Origin: Bacteroidaceae bacterium | GTDB lineage: Bacteria > Bacteroidota > Bacteroidia > Bacteroidales > Bacteroidaceae | Direction: 5' to 3' | DNA: 49,980 bases | NCBI GenBank assembly: GCA_017555585.1 | Contig: JAFZGA010000012.1 | Location: forward strand, 1-49,980 | Part shown: piece after piece, positions 18,422 through 26,090 of the stretch | How positions within the stretch are numbered: position 1 is the stretch's first letter | How the letters are laid out: every line of letters begins with the position of its first letter | The notes under the pieces: generated by a model | Database searches by the model: none | Seen by the model: the letters and a program-made list of their open reading frames with translations, nothing else | Told to the model about the DNA's origin: nothing | Translations under genes and position numbers: made by a program

Positions 18422-19090
18422 TTATTTTTCGAAACTCTGCCACAATTTGTCTTGTGGCAATGGAGCGGTAACTTTTATCACCTCTTTTGATACGGGGTGA
18501 ATGAATTCTATGTATCGTGCATGCAACGATATGCTGCCATCGGGATTTGAACGTTTTGCACCATATTTCAGGTCTCCTTTGATGGGACAACCTATTGATG
18601 ATAGTTGGCAACGTATCTGGTGGTGACGTCCGGTCTTTAATTCCACTTCTATAAGGTTGTAGTTCTGTGAAGCGGCAATATGGCGATAGTAGAGCAGTGC
18701 ATGCTTGCTGCCTTTGACCTCTTTGGGATATGAGAAGCTCTTGTTCATCTTCTCATTTCGTAGAATCCAGCTGTTTATTTCGCCTTCGCCAGGCTTGGGA
18801 CATCCCTTTGTGATAGCCCAATATATCTTTTTGACAGCACCGTCCCGGAACATCGTGTTGAGTCTTTCGAGAGCCTTGCTTGTCTTTGCAAATACAACGA
18901 CACCGCTGACCGGGCGGTCGAGACGATGTGGCAGTCCAACAAATACATTGCCCGGTTTTGCGTATTTCTCCTTCAGGAAACTCTTCATCGCATCGCATAG
19001 CGATTTGTCGCCGGTCTTGTCACCCTGTACAATTTCGCCTGCAGCCTTGTTGATGACTATTATATGGTTGTCCTCGTATAGTACGTTCAT
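18422..19090 (-). CDS. RluA-family pseudouridine synthase
   Basis: A 222-residue RNA-modifying enzyme that isomerises uridine to pseudouridine in rRNA or tRNA. The catalytic motif HRLDRPVSG is at 55-63 with the active-site Asp at 58. Further family text includes LKTGRHHQIRCQLSSIGCPI. It lacks an S4 RNA-binding domain at the N terminus, so it belongs to the short form, like RluA/TruC types. The exact target site cannot be told from sequence. It follows the TetR gene by 12 bases on the same strand, so the two may share a transcript. Confidence 0.92.
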   Translation of the reverse strand: MNVLYEDNHIIVINKAAGEIVQGDKTGDKSLCDAMKSFLKEKYAKPGNVFVGLPHRLDRPVSGVVVFAKTSKALERLNTMFRDGAVKKIYWAITKGCPKPGEGEINSWILRNEKMNKSFSYPKEVKGSKHALLYYRHIAASQNYNLIEVELKTGRHHQIRCQLSSIGCPIKGDLKYGAKRSNPDGSISLHARYIEFIHPVSKEVIKVTAPLPQDKLWQSFEK

Positions 19091-19102
19091 TGTTGTATTC
19101 CG

Positions 19103-19687
19103 TTAATTGTTTCCTGTATGTCCCAATGCGTTCAGAATAACCTTTTCTGTGAAACTCTGCACGAATATGTCGTCGTTATTCCTGCTTACAATGCCGTTTA
19201 TGAATGGTATTTCAATTCCTTTCAGGCAGAAGTGCAGGAAGCGTGCTGCAAGGTCCGGGCTTTCAGTGTTGAACAAGCCTTTCTGGTTTCCTTCTGCTAT
19301 GATGTGGCGGAATAGTGCGATCTCTTTGGAGTCGAAACTCTTGCGTATGTGTTCTATGATGACGAAGTAGTCGTTGTGCATACAGCCGTTGCGACGCACA
19401 ATGCTGCGTGTAAGTTGCAGGCGTACGAAAATCAGCTTTATTATTTTCTTGTCCGGTGGCAATGTTGACATTGCGACTTTTGTCATTGCAGTAGATATTT
19501 TCATGACTTCCATTTCTATGGAAGCCTCAAGAAGTTCTTCCTTGCTTTGGAAATATGTATATAATGTTCTTCTGCTTTTGTTTGCGGCTTGGGCAATATC
19601 ATTCATGGTTATATTGCCAATTCCCTGCTGCGCGAATAGCCTTCTTGCTACCTTGATAAGATGTTCTTTCGTGTCGGTTGTTGCCAT
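19103..19687 (-). CDS. TetR/AcrR family transcriptional regulator
   Basis: A 194-residue one-component regulator. The N-terminal DNA-binding helix-turn-helix (about 20-50) reads GIGNITMNDIAQAANKSRRT followed by LYTYFQSKEELLEA, the typical TetR pattern. The C-terminal ligand domain is not conserved enough to name a ligand. I take the ATG at 19687; an upstream TTG at 19732 would add 15 unrelated residues and lie in the promoter. A perfect palindrome sits in its own promoter, suggesting autorepression. The only gene clearly downstream is the pseudouridine synthase, and no efflux pump is adjacent. Confidence 0.9.
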   Translation of the reverse strand: MATTDTKEHLIKVARRLFAQQGIGNITMNDIAQAANKSRRTLYTYFQSKEELLEASIEMEVMKISTAMTKVAMSTLPPDKKIIKLIFVRLQLTRSIVRRNGCMHNDYFVIIEHIRKSFDSKEIALFRHIIAEGNQKGLFNTESPDLAARFLHFCLKGIEIPFINGIVSRNNDDIFVQSFTEKVILNALGHTGNN

Positions 19688-19711
19688 GAACGGTAAATTC
19701 TTTATTTGTTG

Positions 19712-19743
19712 CAAAAATACACATTGTTGCACAAATGTGCAAT
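19712..19743 (-). promoter_or_regulatory. Promoter of tetR
   Basis: On the minus strand, TATTTTTG (19719 to 19712) matches the TAnnTTTG element exactly. ATTG (19743 to 19740) matches three of four bases of TTTG, with a gap of 20. The predicted start is about 20 bases before the ATG at 19687. Confidence 0.6.
19727..19742. promoter_or_regulatory. Candidate TetR operator palindrome
   Basis: TTGCACA-AA-TGTGCAA is an exact 7-2-7 inverted repeat. It lies in the spacer between the -33 and -7 elements of the tetR promoter, where binding would block RNA polymerase. A second overlapping inverted repeat, CACATT-N8-AATGTG, spans 19720-19739. Size and position fit a TetR dimer site; binding is inferred. 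Confidence 0.6.
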
Positions 19744-19792
19744 CGATTTGGTCGATAAATCTGAACTTTTTTTGAAAAAAGTTGTCCTTAAA

Positions 19793-19824
19793 TTTGGAGC
19801 GTATATGAAAAAGTTGTATCTTTG
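19793..19824 (+). promoter_or_regulatory. Promoter of initiator tRNA gene
   Basis: TTTG (19793-19796) and TATCTTTG (19817-19824) match both Bacteroidales promoter elements exactly with a 20-base gap. The tRNA begins 22 bases after the -7 box. Confidence 0.75.
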
Positions 19825-19845
19825 CAACAGTTTTAAGAACCGCAT

Positions 19846-19917
19846 CGCGGGGTGGAGCAGTGGTAGCTCGTTGGGCTCATAACCCAAAGGCCGGAGGTTC
19901 GATCCCTTCCCCCGCTA
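19846..19917 (+). tRNA. tRNA-fMet (CAT), initiator
   Basis: A 72-base cloverleaf with anticodon CAT at 19878-19880. Initiator identity rests on three features: three G-C pairs at the base of the anticodon stem (GGG 29-31 with CCC 39-41), an A11-U24 pair in the D stem, and an unpaired first position (C1 opposite U72, then A73). The remaining six acceptor pairs and the T stem are intact, with one G-U in the T stem. The 3' CCA is not encoded and must be added after transcription. Confidence 0.93.
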
Positions 19918-19925
19918 CTTTATTT

Positions 19926-19956
19926 AAGAGAACTCAAACGGGTTCTCTTTTTTTAT
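19926..19956 (+). terminator. Terminator after tRNA-fMet
   Basis: AAGAGAAC (19926-19933) pairs exactly with GTTCTCTT (19942-19949), followed by a T-run (TTTTTTATTT). It is a standard intrinsic terminator ending the single-gene tRNA transcript. Confidence 0.85.
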
Positions 19957-20061
19957 TTATGTTTTTTCAAACAAAAAATGTTAAAACATGCTTTTCTTGA
20001 TTCAATTTGTTTAATTTAGCAAAGTGTTATACAAACACGAAAAAAACTTAATAACTATATT

Positions 20062-23000
20062 ATGAGAAAACGTAATTTATTTTCATTGCTCATGGTGCTT
20101 TTTACTACAGGTATCATGGCACAGAGTGTGCCTACACACGAGATGTATGTAAGCAACGGCACACCTGAAAACATTGTGAGTGCTTTGGACAAATGGGAAC
20201 CAGGCAAGCCATGGAATGGTGATGCGTCGTTTGTCGATGAGAATTTCTGGATTTCACGTGTTCCGTTGAAGGAACGTTTCCGTCCGGGAGATTATGCCAA
20301 CGATGCCCTTAACGACGAGAACAATAAAAAGTTCTGTTGGATGGCTCCTACCGGTGAAATGACAAAGAAGTGGGGTGCACTGCCACGTTATAATTTTGAT
20401 GGTGACAACTTCAACATGTGGCAGTATCTTGACATTCATTCAAACTGGACAAATGGTTTCTGGCGTGTGCCCGGTGCATTCAATGATGTGGCCCACAAGA
20501 ATGGTGTAAAGACCGGTTGTACATATTTTATTGATTGGGGTGCCGGTGTCAACCATATGGATGATCCTGGAAAAACATTGTATGATTTGGCTGAACCTCT
20601 TTATTCTGCCAATGCAAATGGCGATAACTATAAATATTCTCGCAAGCTTGTTCAATTCCTTAAATATTATGGTATCGATGGTTTGTGTTTTAACCCTGAA
20701 GGTTATTGGGGACAGAAAGTGTATTCACGCTTTATTCCTTTCCTTGCTGAGTGTCATAAGATTGCCGAGGAACTGAATCATCCATTCCATGTCGATTGGT
20801 ATGCATTTGTTACCAACGACGGTTGGTTGGACGACAACGCTTGTAAATTGAATTATGACAATGATGCTTGGTTCCATAATTCAGATTACAACCAGCCTGT
20901 TACAGATGTCTATTTCTTGAATTATAACTGGAGTGAGTCTGGCTTGAATGAGAGTGTTCAGACAGCTAAGGCTCTCGGTCGTTCGTCATTCGATGTATAT
21001 GCAGGTTTTGACATGCAGGGACGTGGTTATGGACGTAATGGAAATGCTGGTTGGGAAGTTCTTATGAAATATCCTGTCAGCCTTGTAATATGGGGAGCTC
21101 ATGACCGCAACCAGTTGTATATAAGTTCTACCGAAGGTGGTCAGAGCGATTATGCTGTACAGAACGAATATCAGAAAAAGCAGGAGATGCTCTTCTCCGG
21201 TGGTAACCGTAATGTCTTGAATTTGCCTGCATTGAACAATAATAATGTTACATCATCATATAGCGACCTTGAAGATTGGCATGGTTATGCCAAGGCTGTG
21301 ATTGAGCGTTCTACACTTAGCGAACTTCCGTTTGTGACACGTTTTAATCTCGGTAACGGTCGTTTCTTCAATAACGAAGGTGTAACAACATGGGATCACA
21401 AATGGTACAACTATGGTATGCAAGACCTGTTGCCAACATGGCGTTGGTGGATTGACAATGGTGACGGTAAGACTGTTCCTGCAGATGCAGTAAATCTTGA
21501 TTTCACGTATGATGATGCATGGTTTGCAGGTTCTTGTTTGAAACTTCATGGTGCAACCCAGCGTTCTGATGTACGTCTGTTCGCTACAAAGTGGAATGTT
21601 GCTGATGCCAACGACGAGTTCCGTCTTGTATTCAAACCAAAATCTTCTGGTGCTACCTCTCTTGAACTTATGGTGGCAAAAGAAAACGGAGAGAACAGTT
21701 TTGTTTATGTTCCTGTAAAAGGTGATATAAAAGGTGGTGAGTGGAATCATGTGATAATTAAGGCTTCTGAGGCAGGTCTTTCTGCGGGTGATGTAATAGG
21801 CTGTGTAGGTCTTTCTGTAAAGAATACAAATGCTGCATTTGAGGTGCTGTTGGGTGAGTTTGCATTTGTTCCTTCTGGCTTTAACGAACAGCCGGCAACT
21901 CCAGTCATTACTCACGCTGAGGTTATGAAGCGTTATTATAACCGTGCCGATATAAAAGTCGTTTTCAACATGCCTGCTCCAACTACACGTAAGGCTGAGT
22001 ACGAGGGCTGTCCTGTATATAACGAGGAAGTCGGTACATGGTATTATGAAATTTATGTAAAGCAGGAAGGTCAGGAGACTTTGTTGACAACAACAACTTC
22101 TTGGGCTGCATACGTAGTCGATGCAACATTGATACCAAAAGTCGAGACATTGCAGATTGGTGTACGTGCCGTAGGTAAGGACGGTCGTGCAAAGAGTGCT
22201 ATTGTCTGGTCTAATGAGATTGAGAAGCCTCTTACAATGATTGAGACATTGACTGTGGATAAGAGTGTTATCAAGCCTAATGAGGAGTTTACAATAGGTT
22301 TTGAGGATCCAAACCATCCTGTAGCAGATATCGTGATATATGATGCTTTGACCGGTAACACAGTGGCAAGTGCAAGTGGTGTCTTGACAATGACTACATC
22401 TTTGCCAACTGTCGGCAGTTATGATGTCCAGGTTGTTACAAACGGCGAGACAATAATGAACCGTTCTTTGATTCTCGTCAGTCCTGAGGAGACAGGTCGT
22501 TTGCCTGAAATTTTGAATATCGAAGCAGACAGGACTGAGGTCGACAACAGTGTTGCCGGTGAAAATGACGAGGTGAATTTTGTTGCGGACATTAACAAGG
22601 GTATTGACTATAACGGTGTACCATGTTCCGTTTCGCAGTCGCTTTATATGAGTGAACCATATCAGTTCACTGTAGATGCTGCAATCATGAGCGAATATAA
22701 CAATACTTCATTTGCTCTTTGGTTTAAGGTGGAGAAATTCGAGCATGCATCACTCGGTACTCTGTTGATGACAAAGGTTAACCGTAATTACGGCAGTACA
22801 TGGACCGAGAATGTATGGGGCGAAATGTGGACTGCAATCCGTCCTGCAGGTTATGCTAAGAACAATAATCTGAAGCGTGACAACGCTGCAAATGAGTTGT
22901 CGCTTTGTACTGATGCTCCTCCTGCAGGTACAGGTAATTATGAACATAATAACGATGTCGATATCCTCTCTGACGGCTATAGCCTGATGCCTGGTGTATG

Positions 23001-23895
23001 GTATCATGTATGCGCTGTCAAGTCAGGACGTAACATAAGCCTGTATCTGAACGGTAAGCTTATTGCAAGCGGAACATCACGTGGTGCTGGTCCAAAGAAC
23101 TGGAGAGGTGCTAAGTTCTATGTCGGAGGTTCAATGACTAACCTTGCAAGTTTGACAGGTTGGGTAGATGAGGTGCAGATATGGAGTAAGGCGCTTACAG
23201 AATCTGAAGTTCAGGAAGCAATGAAGGGATTCCAGACAGCACCGGCAAATCTTGAGGGATATTTTACTTTTGAGTCTACAATGACTGACAAGGATGGTTA
23301 TATCTATTTCCCGAATACAGGTAAGAATGCTGCGGCTGTTCCTGGCGGATACATGACAACAGGTAAGGAAGAGAATGGCAGAACAAATGATTATAAGCAG
23401 AATCAGTTGACTACGGCTCTTGGTGTGCCGATGCTTACAGGTAACTTCCCTGTGAAGTATGAATCTTCTAAATGGATGCTCAATGGTGCCCGTTTGAATA
23501 GTTCTACGGAAACTACCGCTAATGCAAGTTATGCTGTTGCGGATGGTGAGTATACTGTAACTCTTGTTGCAAGCAACTCTTGGGGTTCTGCAACAAAGAC
23601 AATTTCAGATTATATTGTTGTTACTGCCATTGATGATGTTGCTGCAGCAGAGGCTGGATATATGATCTATCCAAAACCTTTTGAGGGTGTAGCCAATGTG
23701 CTATTCGCTCAAGGTGGTGTGTATGGTATTTCTGTATTTACGGCTGATGGCAAACTTGTTTCGAAGAATGCGGTTGAGGTTTCTGACAGTGAGGCTGTTG
23801 AGGTCTCTATGGCAGGTAATGGAGCCGGTACATACGTAGTTGTGATAACCAAGAATGGAAAGGCTGTGCGCTCATTCAAGATTGTGATGAAGTAA
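20062..23895 (+). CDS. Secreted GH85 endo-beta-N-acetylglucosaminidase with LamG and T9SS-like tail
   Basis: A 1277-residue enzyme expected to cut between the two core GlcNAc residues of N-glycans. A signal peptide (about 1-20) precedes a GH85 barrel (about 90-440). The motif GIDGLCFNPEG holds the paired catalytic residues Asn211 and Glu213 (NxE), as in known family members. Then come beta-sandwich domains, a LamG/concanavalin-like module (about 855-1075, with WYHVCAVKSGRNISLYLNG), a PKD-like stretch, and at about 1200-1277 a domain starting YPKPF and ending SFKIVMK that resembles a type 9 secretion sorting domain. No SusC/SusD pair is adjacent. The upstream gap has no clear promoter. Confidence 0.88.
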   Translation: MRKRNLFSLLMVLFTTGIMAQSVPTHEMYVSNGTPENIVSALDKWEPGKPWNGDASFVDENFWISRVPLKERFRPGDYANDALNDENNKKFCWMAPTGEMTKKWGALPRYNFDGDNFNMWQYLDIHSNWTNGFWRVPGAFNDVAHKNGVKTGCTYFIDWGAGVNHMDDPGKTLYDLAEPLYSANANGDNYKYSRKLVQFLKYYGIDGLCFNPEGYWGQKVYSRFIPFLAECHKIAEELNHPFHVDWYAFVTNDGWLDDNACKLNYDNDAWFHNSDYNQPVTDVYFLNYNWSESGLNESVQTAKALGRSSFDVYAGFDMQGRGYGRNGNAGWEVLMKYPVSLVIWGAHDRNQLYISSTEGGQSDYAVQNEYQKKQEMLFSGGNRNVLNLPALNNNNVTSSYSDLEDWHGYAKAVIERSTLSELPFVTRFNLGNGRFFNNEGVTTWDHKWYNYGMQDLLPTWRWWIDNGDGKTVPADAVNLDFTYDDAWFAGSCLKLHGATQRSDVRLFATKWNVADANDEFRLVFKPKSSGATSLELMVAKENGENSFVYVPVKGDIKGGEWNHVIIKASEAGLSAGDVIGCVGLSVKNTNAAFEVLLGEFAFVPSGFNEQPATPVITHAEVMKRYYNRADIKVVFNMPAPTTRKAEYEGCPVYNEEVGTWYYEIYVKQEGQETLLTTTTSWAAYVVDATLIPKVETLQIGVRAVGKDGRAKSAIVWSNEIEKPLTMIETLTVDKSVIKPNEEFTIGFEDPNHPVADIVIYDALTGNTVASASGVLTMTTSLPTVGSYDVQVVTNGETIMNRSLILVSPEETGRLPEILNIEADRTEVDNSVAGENDEVNFVADINKGIDYNGVPCSVSQSLYMSEPYQFTVDAAIMSEYNNTSFALWFKVEKFEHASLGTLLMTKVNRNYGSTWTENVWGEMWTAIRPAGYAKNNNLKRDNAANELSLCTDAPPAGTGNYEHNNDVDILSDGYSLMPGVWYHVCAVKSGRNISLYLNGKLIASGTSRGAGPKNWRGAKFYVGGSMTNLASLTGWVDEVQIWSKALTESEVQEAMKGFQTAPANLEGYFTFESTMTDKDGYIYFPNTGKNAAAVPGGYMTTGKEENGRTNDYKQNQLTTALGVPMLTGNFPVKYESSKWMLNGARLNSSTETTANASYAVADGEYTVTLVASNSWGSATKTISDYIVVTAIDDVAAAEAGYMIYPKPFEGVANVLFAQGGVYGISVFTADGKLVSKNAVEVSDSEAVEVSMAGNGAGTYVVVITKNGKAVRSFKIVMK

Positions 23896-23913
23896 CGGTC
23901 GAACTTTAATATG

Positions 23914-23952
23914 GCAACGGACAAAAGTTCTTTTGTCCGTTGCTGTTTTTTT
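23914..23952 (+). terminator. Terminator after GH85 gene
   Basis: GCAACGGACAAAA (23914-23926) pairs exactly over 13 bases with TTTTGTCCGTTGC (23931-23943), with a 4-base loop and a T-run directly after. A strong intrinsic terminator. Confidence 0.92.
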
Positions 23953-23981
23953 ATTATAGTGATAAATTTTATGATTGTTTT

Positions 23982-24006
23982 GTTAATGCGGTTTACTTGC
24001 ATTAAC
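23982..24006. promoter_or_regulatory. Inverted repeat upstream of miaA
   Basis: GTTAATGC (23982-23989) and GCATTAAC (23999-24006) form an exact 8-base inverted repeat with a 9-base spacer, 36 bases before the miaA start. It could be an operator or a leader hairpin. No regulator is known for it. Confidence 0.35.
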
Positions 24007-24042
24007 TTCGCATTGTAATATTATATAATTAGGTATTGCACT

Positions 24043-24975
24043 ATGCAGAAGCGCAAGGAAAAATATGACATGTTGGCTGTTGTCGGCCCTACGGCTTCAG
24101 GAAAGACTTCGTTGGCTGTTGAGCTGGCTTTGGCTATACCGAAAGCTGAGATAATAAGTGCTGATAGTCGACAAGTATATCGTGGTATGGATATCGGTAC
24201 AGGGAAGGATCTTGCAGAATATGTACGCGATGGAATTGCTGTGCCGTCTCATCTTTTGGATATTGTTGAGGCTGGAGAAAAGTATAACCTGTTTGAATAT
24301 CAGCGTGATTTCCTTGTTGCATATAATGACATTGTGGAACGTGGGGCTTTTCCTGTGTTATGCGGTGGCAGCGGTTTGTATGTGGAATCCGTTCTTAAAG
24401 GATACCGATTGCTGCCTGTCCCAGAAAATCAGCAACTGCGTGAGTCGCTTGAAGAAAAGACACTGGAAGAGCTTGCATTGATTTTGTCAAGATATAAGAC
24501 TTTGCATAATAATACCGATACAGATACAAAAAAACGTGCGATACGTGCCATAGAGATTGAAGAGTATTATCGTACATGCCCGGTGGAGGAACGCTCCTTT
24601 CCGCAGATAAATTGTTTGACAGTGGGTGTTGATGTTGACCGTGAAATCAGGCGCGGCAGAATAACACGTCGCCTGTATGAACGCTTGGAAAATGGTATGG
24701 TGGATGAGGTTCGTGGGCTTCTTGACAAAGGTGTTACGGCTGAACAATTGATGTATTATGGACTGGAATATAAATTCCTGACACAATATATAATAGGTGA
24801 ACTTACTTATGACGAGATGGTGAAAGGGCTTGAGATTGCAATTCACCAATTTGCAAAAAGGCAGATGACATGGTTCCGTGGTATGGAAAAACGTGGTGTG
24901 CATATACATTGGATTGATGCAATGCAACCGCGTGAAAGTCAGGTAGAACAGATAAAAGGATTGTTGTATGATTGA
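24043..24975 (+). CDS. miaA: tRNA dimethylallyltransferase
   Basis: A 310-residue cytoplasmic enzyme that transfers a dimethylallyl group to N6 of A37 in tRNAs reading codons that begin with U. The P-loop is GPTASGKT at 15-22. The family text ISADSRQVYRGMDIGTGK follows, and later PVLCGGSGLYVESVLKG and IHQFAKRQMTWFRG. Its length is typical. The 3' end overlaps the lipid kinase gene by 8 bases, so the two are probably an operon. Confidence 0.96.
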   Translation: MQKRKEKYDMLAVVGPTASGKTSLAVELALAIPKAEIISADSRQVYRGMDIGTGKDLAEYVRDGIAVPSHLLDIVEAGEKYNLFEYQRDFLVAYNDIVERGAFPVLCGGSGLYVESVLKGYRLLPVPENQQLRESLEEKTLEELALILSRYKTLHNNTDTDTKKRAIRAIEIEEYYRTCPVEERSFPQINCLTVGVDVDREIRRGRITRRLYERLENGMVDEVRGLLDKGVTAEQLMYYGLEYKFLTQYIIGELTYDEMVKGLEIAIHQFAKRQMTWFRGMEKRGVHIHWIDAMQPRESQVEQIKGLLYD

Positions 24976-25918
24976 TCTGCATAAAGTAAACAGGCACCGA
25001 TGGGGAATTATATACTCTCCTAAAGCAGGAACGGTCAGGCCGATGAAGCGATGGAGGGAAATTCGTGAATACCTCGTCGAAAAGGGTGTTGAATATGATT
25101 TCCTTGAATCGGAAAACTATGGTTCAGCAGAACGGCAAGCGCGTATGTTCGCCGATAACGGTTATGAAACTATTGTGGTTGTTGGCGGTGATGGGGTGTT
25201 GCAGGATGCTTTGAATGGAATCCTCTCTTCGGAACATGCTGGGAATGTCTCTTTGGGTATCATTCCCAACGGAATAGCGAATGACTTTGCCTCATATTGG
25301 GGTTTGCAGTCCGGTGATTACAAGACGGCAATCAATTGTATAATTGCGCGCAGGATAAGAAAAGTCGATGTGGGTTGCTGCTCATACAATACAGACTCAG
25401 GTGAAGAAAAAAGATTTTTTCTGAATGCTCTTAATGTGGGACTGTCGGCGCGTATTGTTGAAATGGCCAATGAAAAACAGTCTCTGTTTGCCAAGTTCGT
25501 CTGCCGTATTACAGGATTGGTGTATATGCTTTTCCATCGCAGAAGTTTCAATATGCGTTTCCATTTGAACAACCAGACTGTAGACCAGAAACTGATGATG
25601 CTGTGTATCGGTAATTCTGTAGGTTATGGATTGACTCCAAGTTCTGTGCCATATAATGGTTGGCTTGATGTCTCTGCTATAAGAAAACCGAAGTTGTTCA
25701 GTCTACTGGAAGGACTTCTCATGTTGGTGCATCGTAGGATTCTGAATTACGAATTGGTAACTCCTTTCCGTACGGCAGAGATTTTCATAGAGTCGTTGGG
25801 TGGTGCCACTGTTGCTATAGACGGTCGCTCGTTCTCTCCTGAAATGCCGATGAAAGTGACAGTTGAACCGGAAAAACTCAATCTGATAATACCGTCAAAA
25901 ATAAATAAGCGTAAATAG
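24968..25918 (+). CDS. Diacylglycerol kinase-like lipid kinase (YegS/BmrU type)
   Basis: A 316-residue protein with the diacylglycerol kinase catalytic fold. The nucleotide-binding motif is VVVGGDGVLQDALNGIL, followed by LGIIPNGIANDFA, the usual second conserved block. The C-terminal half is the beta-sandwich of the family (VAIDGRSFSPEMPMKVTV). Substrates in the family include diacylglycerol, phosphatidylglycerol and sphingoid bases. Sphingolipid-making Bacteroidales have several such kinases, so a sphingoid substrate is possible but not shown. It overlaps miaA by 8 bases and is followed by a terminator. Confidence 0.88.
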   Translation: MIDLHKVNRHRWGIIYSPKAGTVRPMKRWREIREYLVEKGVEYDFLESENYGSAERQARMFADNGYETIVVVGGDGVLQDALNGILSSEHAGNVSLGIIPNGIANDFASYWGLQSGDYKTAINCIIARRIRKVDVGCCSYNTDSGEEKRFFLNALNVGLSARIVEMANEKQSLFAKFVCRITGLVYMLFHRRSFNMRFHLNNQTVDQKLMMLCIGNSVGYGLTPSSVPYNGWLDVSAIRKPKLFSLLEGLLMLVHRRILNYELVTPFRTAEIFIESLGGATVAIDGRSFSPEMPMKVTVEPEKLNLIIPSKINKRK

Positions 25919-25923
25919 TACAG

Positions 25924-25956
25924 GCAGGCAAACATGCAGTTTGCCTGCTTTTTTTC
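25924..25956 (+). terminator. Terminator after lipid kinase gene
   Basis: GCAGGCAAAC (25924-25933) pairs exactly with GTTTGCCTGC (25939-25948), with a 5-base loop and a run of seven T. A strong intrinsic terminator. Confidence 0.92.
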
Positions 25957-26015
25957 TATTATACGGTCAATTTTTTGCTTTTTTTTGACATTTTTTTAAA
26001 AAAGAATTGTACTTG

Positions 26016-26047
26016 CTTGTAATTGAATATTATAATTCTTACATTTG
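26016..26047 (+). promoter_or_regulatory. Promoter of glycogen operon
   Basis: CTTG (26016-26019) and TACATTTG (26040-26047) match the -33 (three of four) and -7 (exact) elements with a 20-base gap. The predicted leader is about 37 bases. Confidence 0.6.
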
Positions 26048-26090
26048 AGGGTGTTATAAAAAATGTAGTTTAATATATAAATAATACGAG

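Noticed and set aside
18405-18435. Terminator between the M16 and RluA-type genes
   Set aside because: The two convergent genes are 4 bases apart and no hairpin is present; transcripts may overlap or end inside the opposite gene.
21256-22317. 353-residue minus-strand frame opposite the GH85 gene
   Set aside because: Cys- and Thr-rich text without recognisable motifs, inside a clear gene on the other strand.
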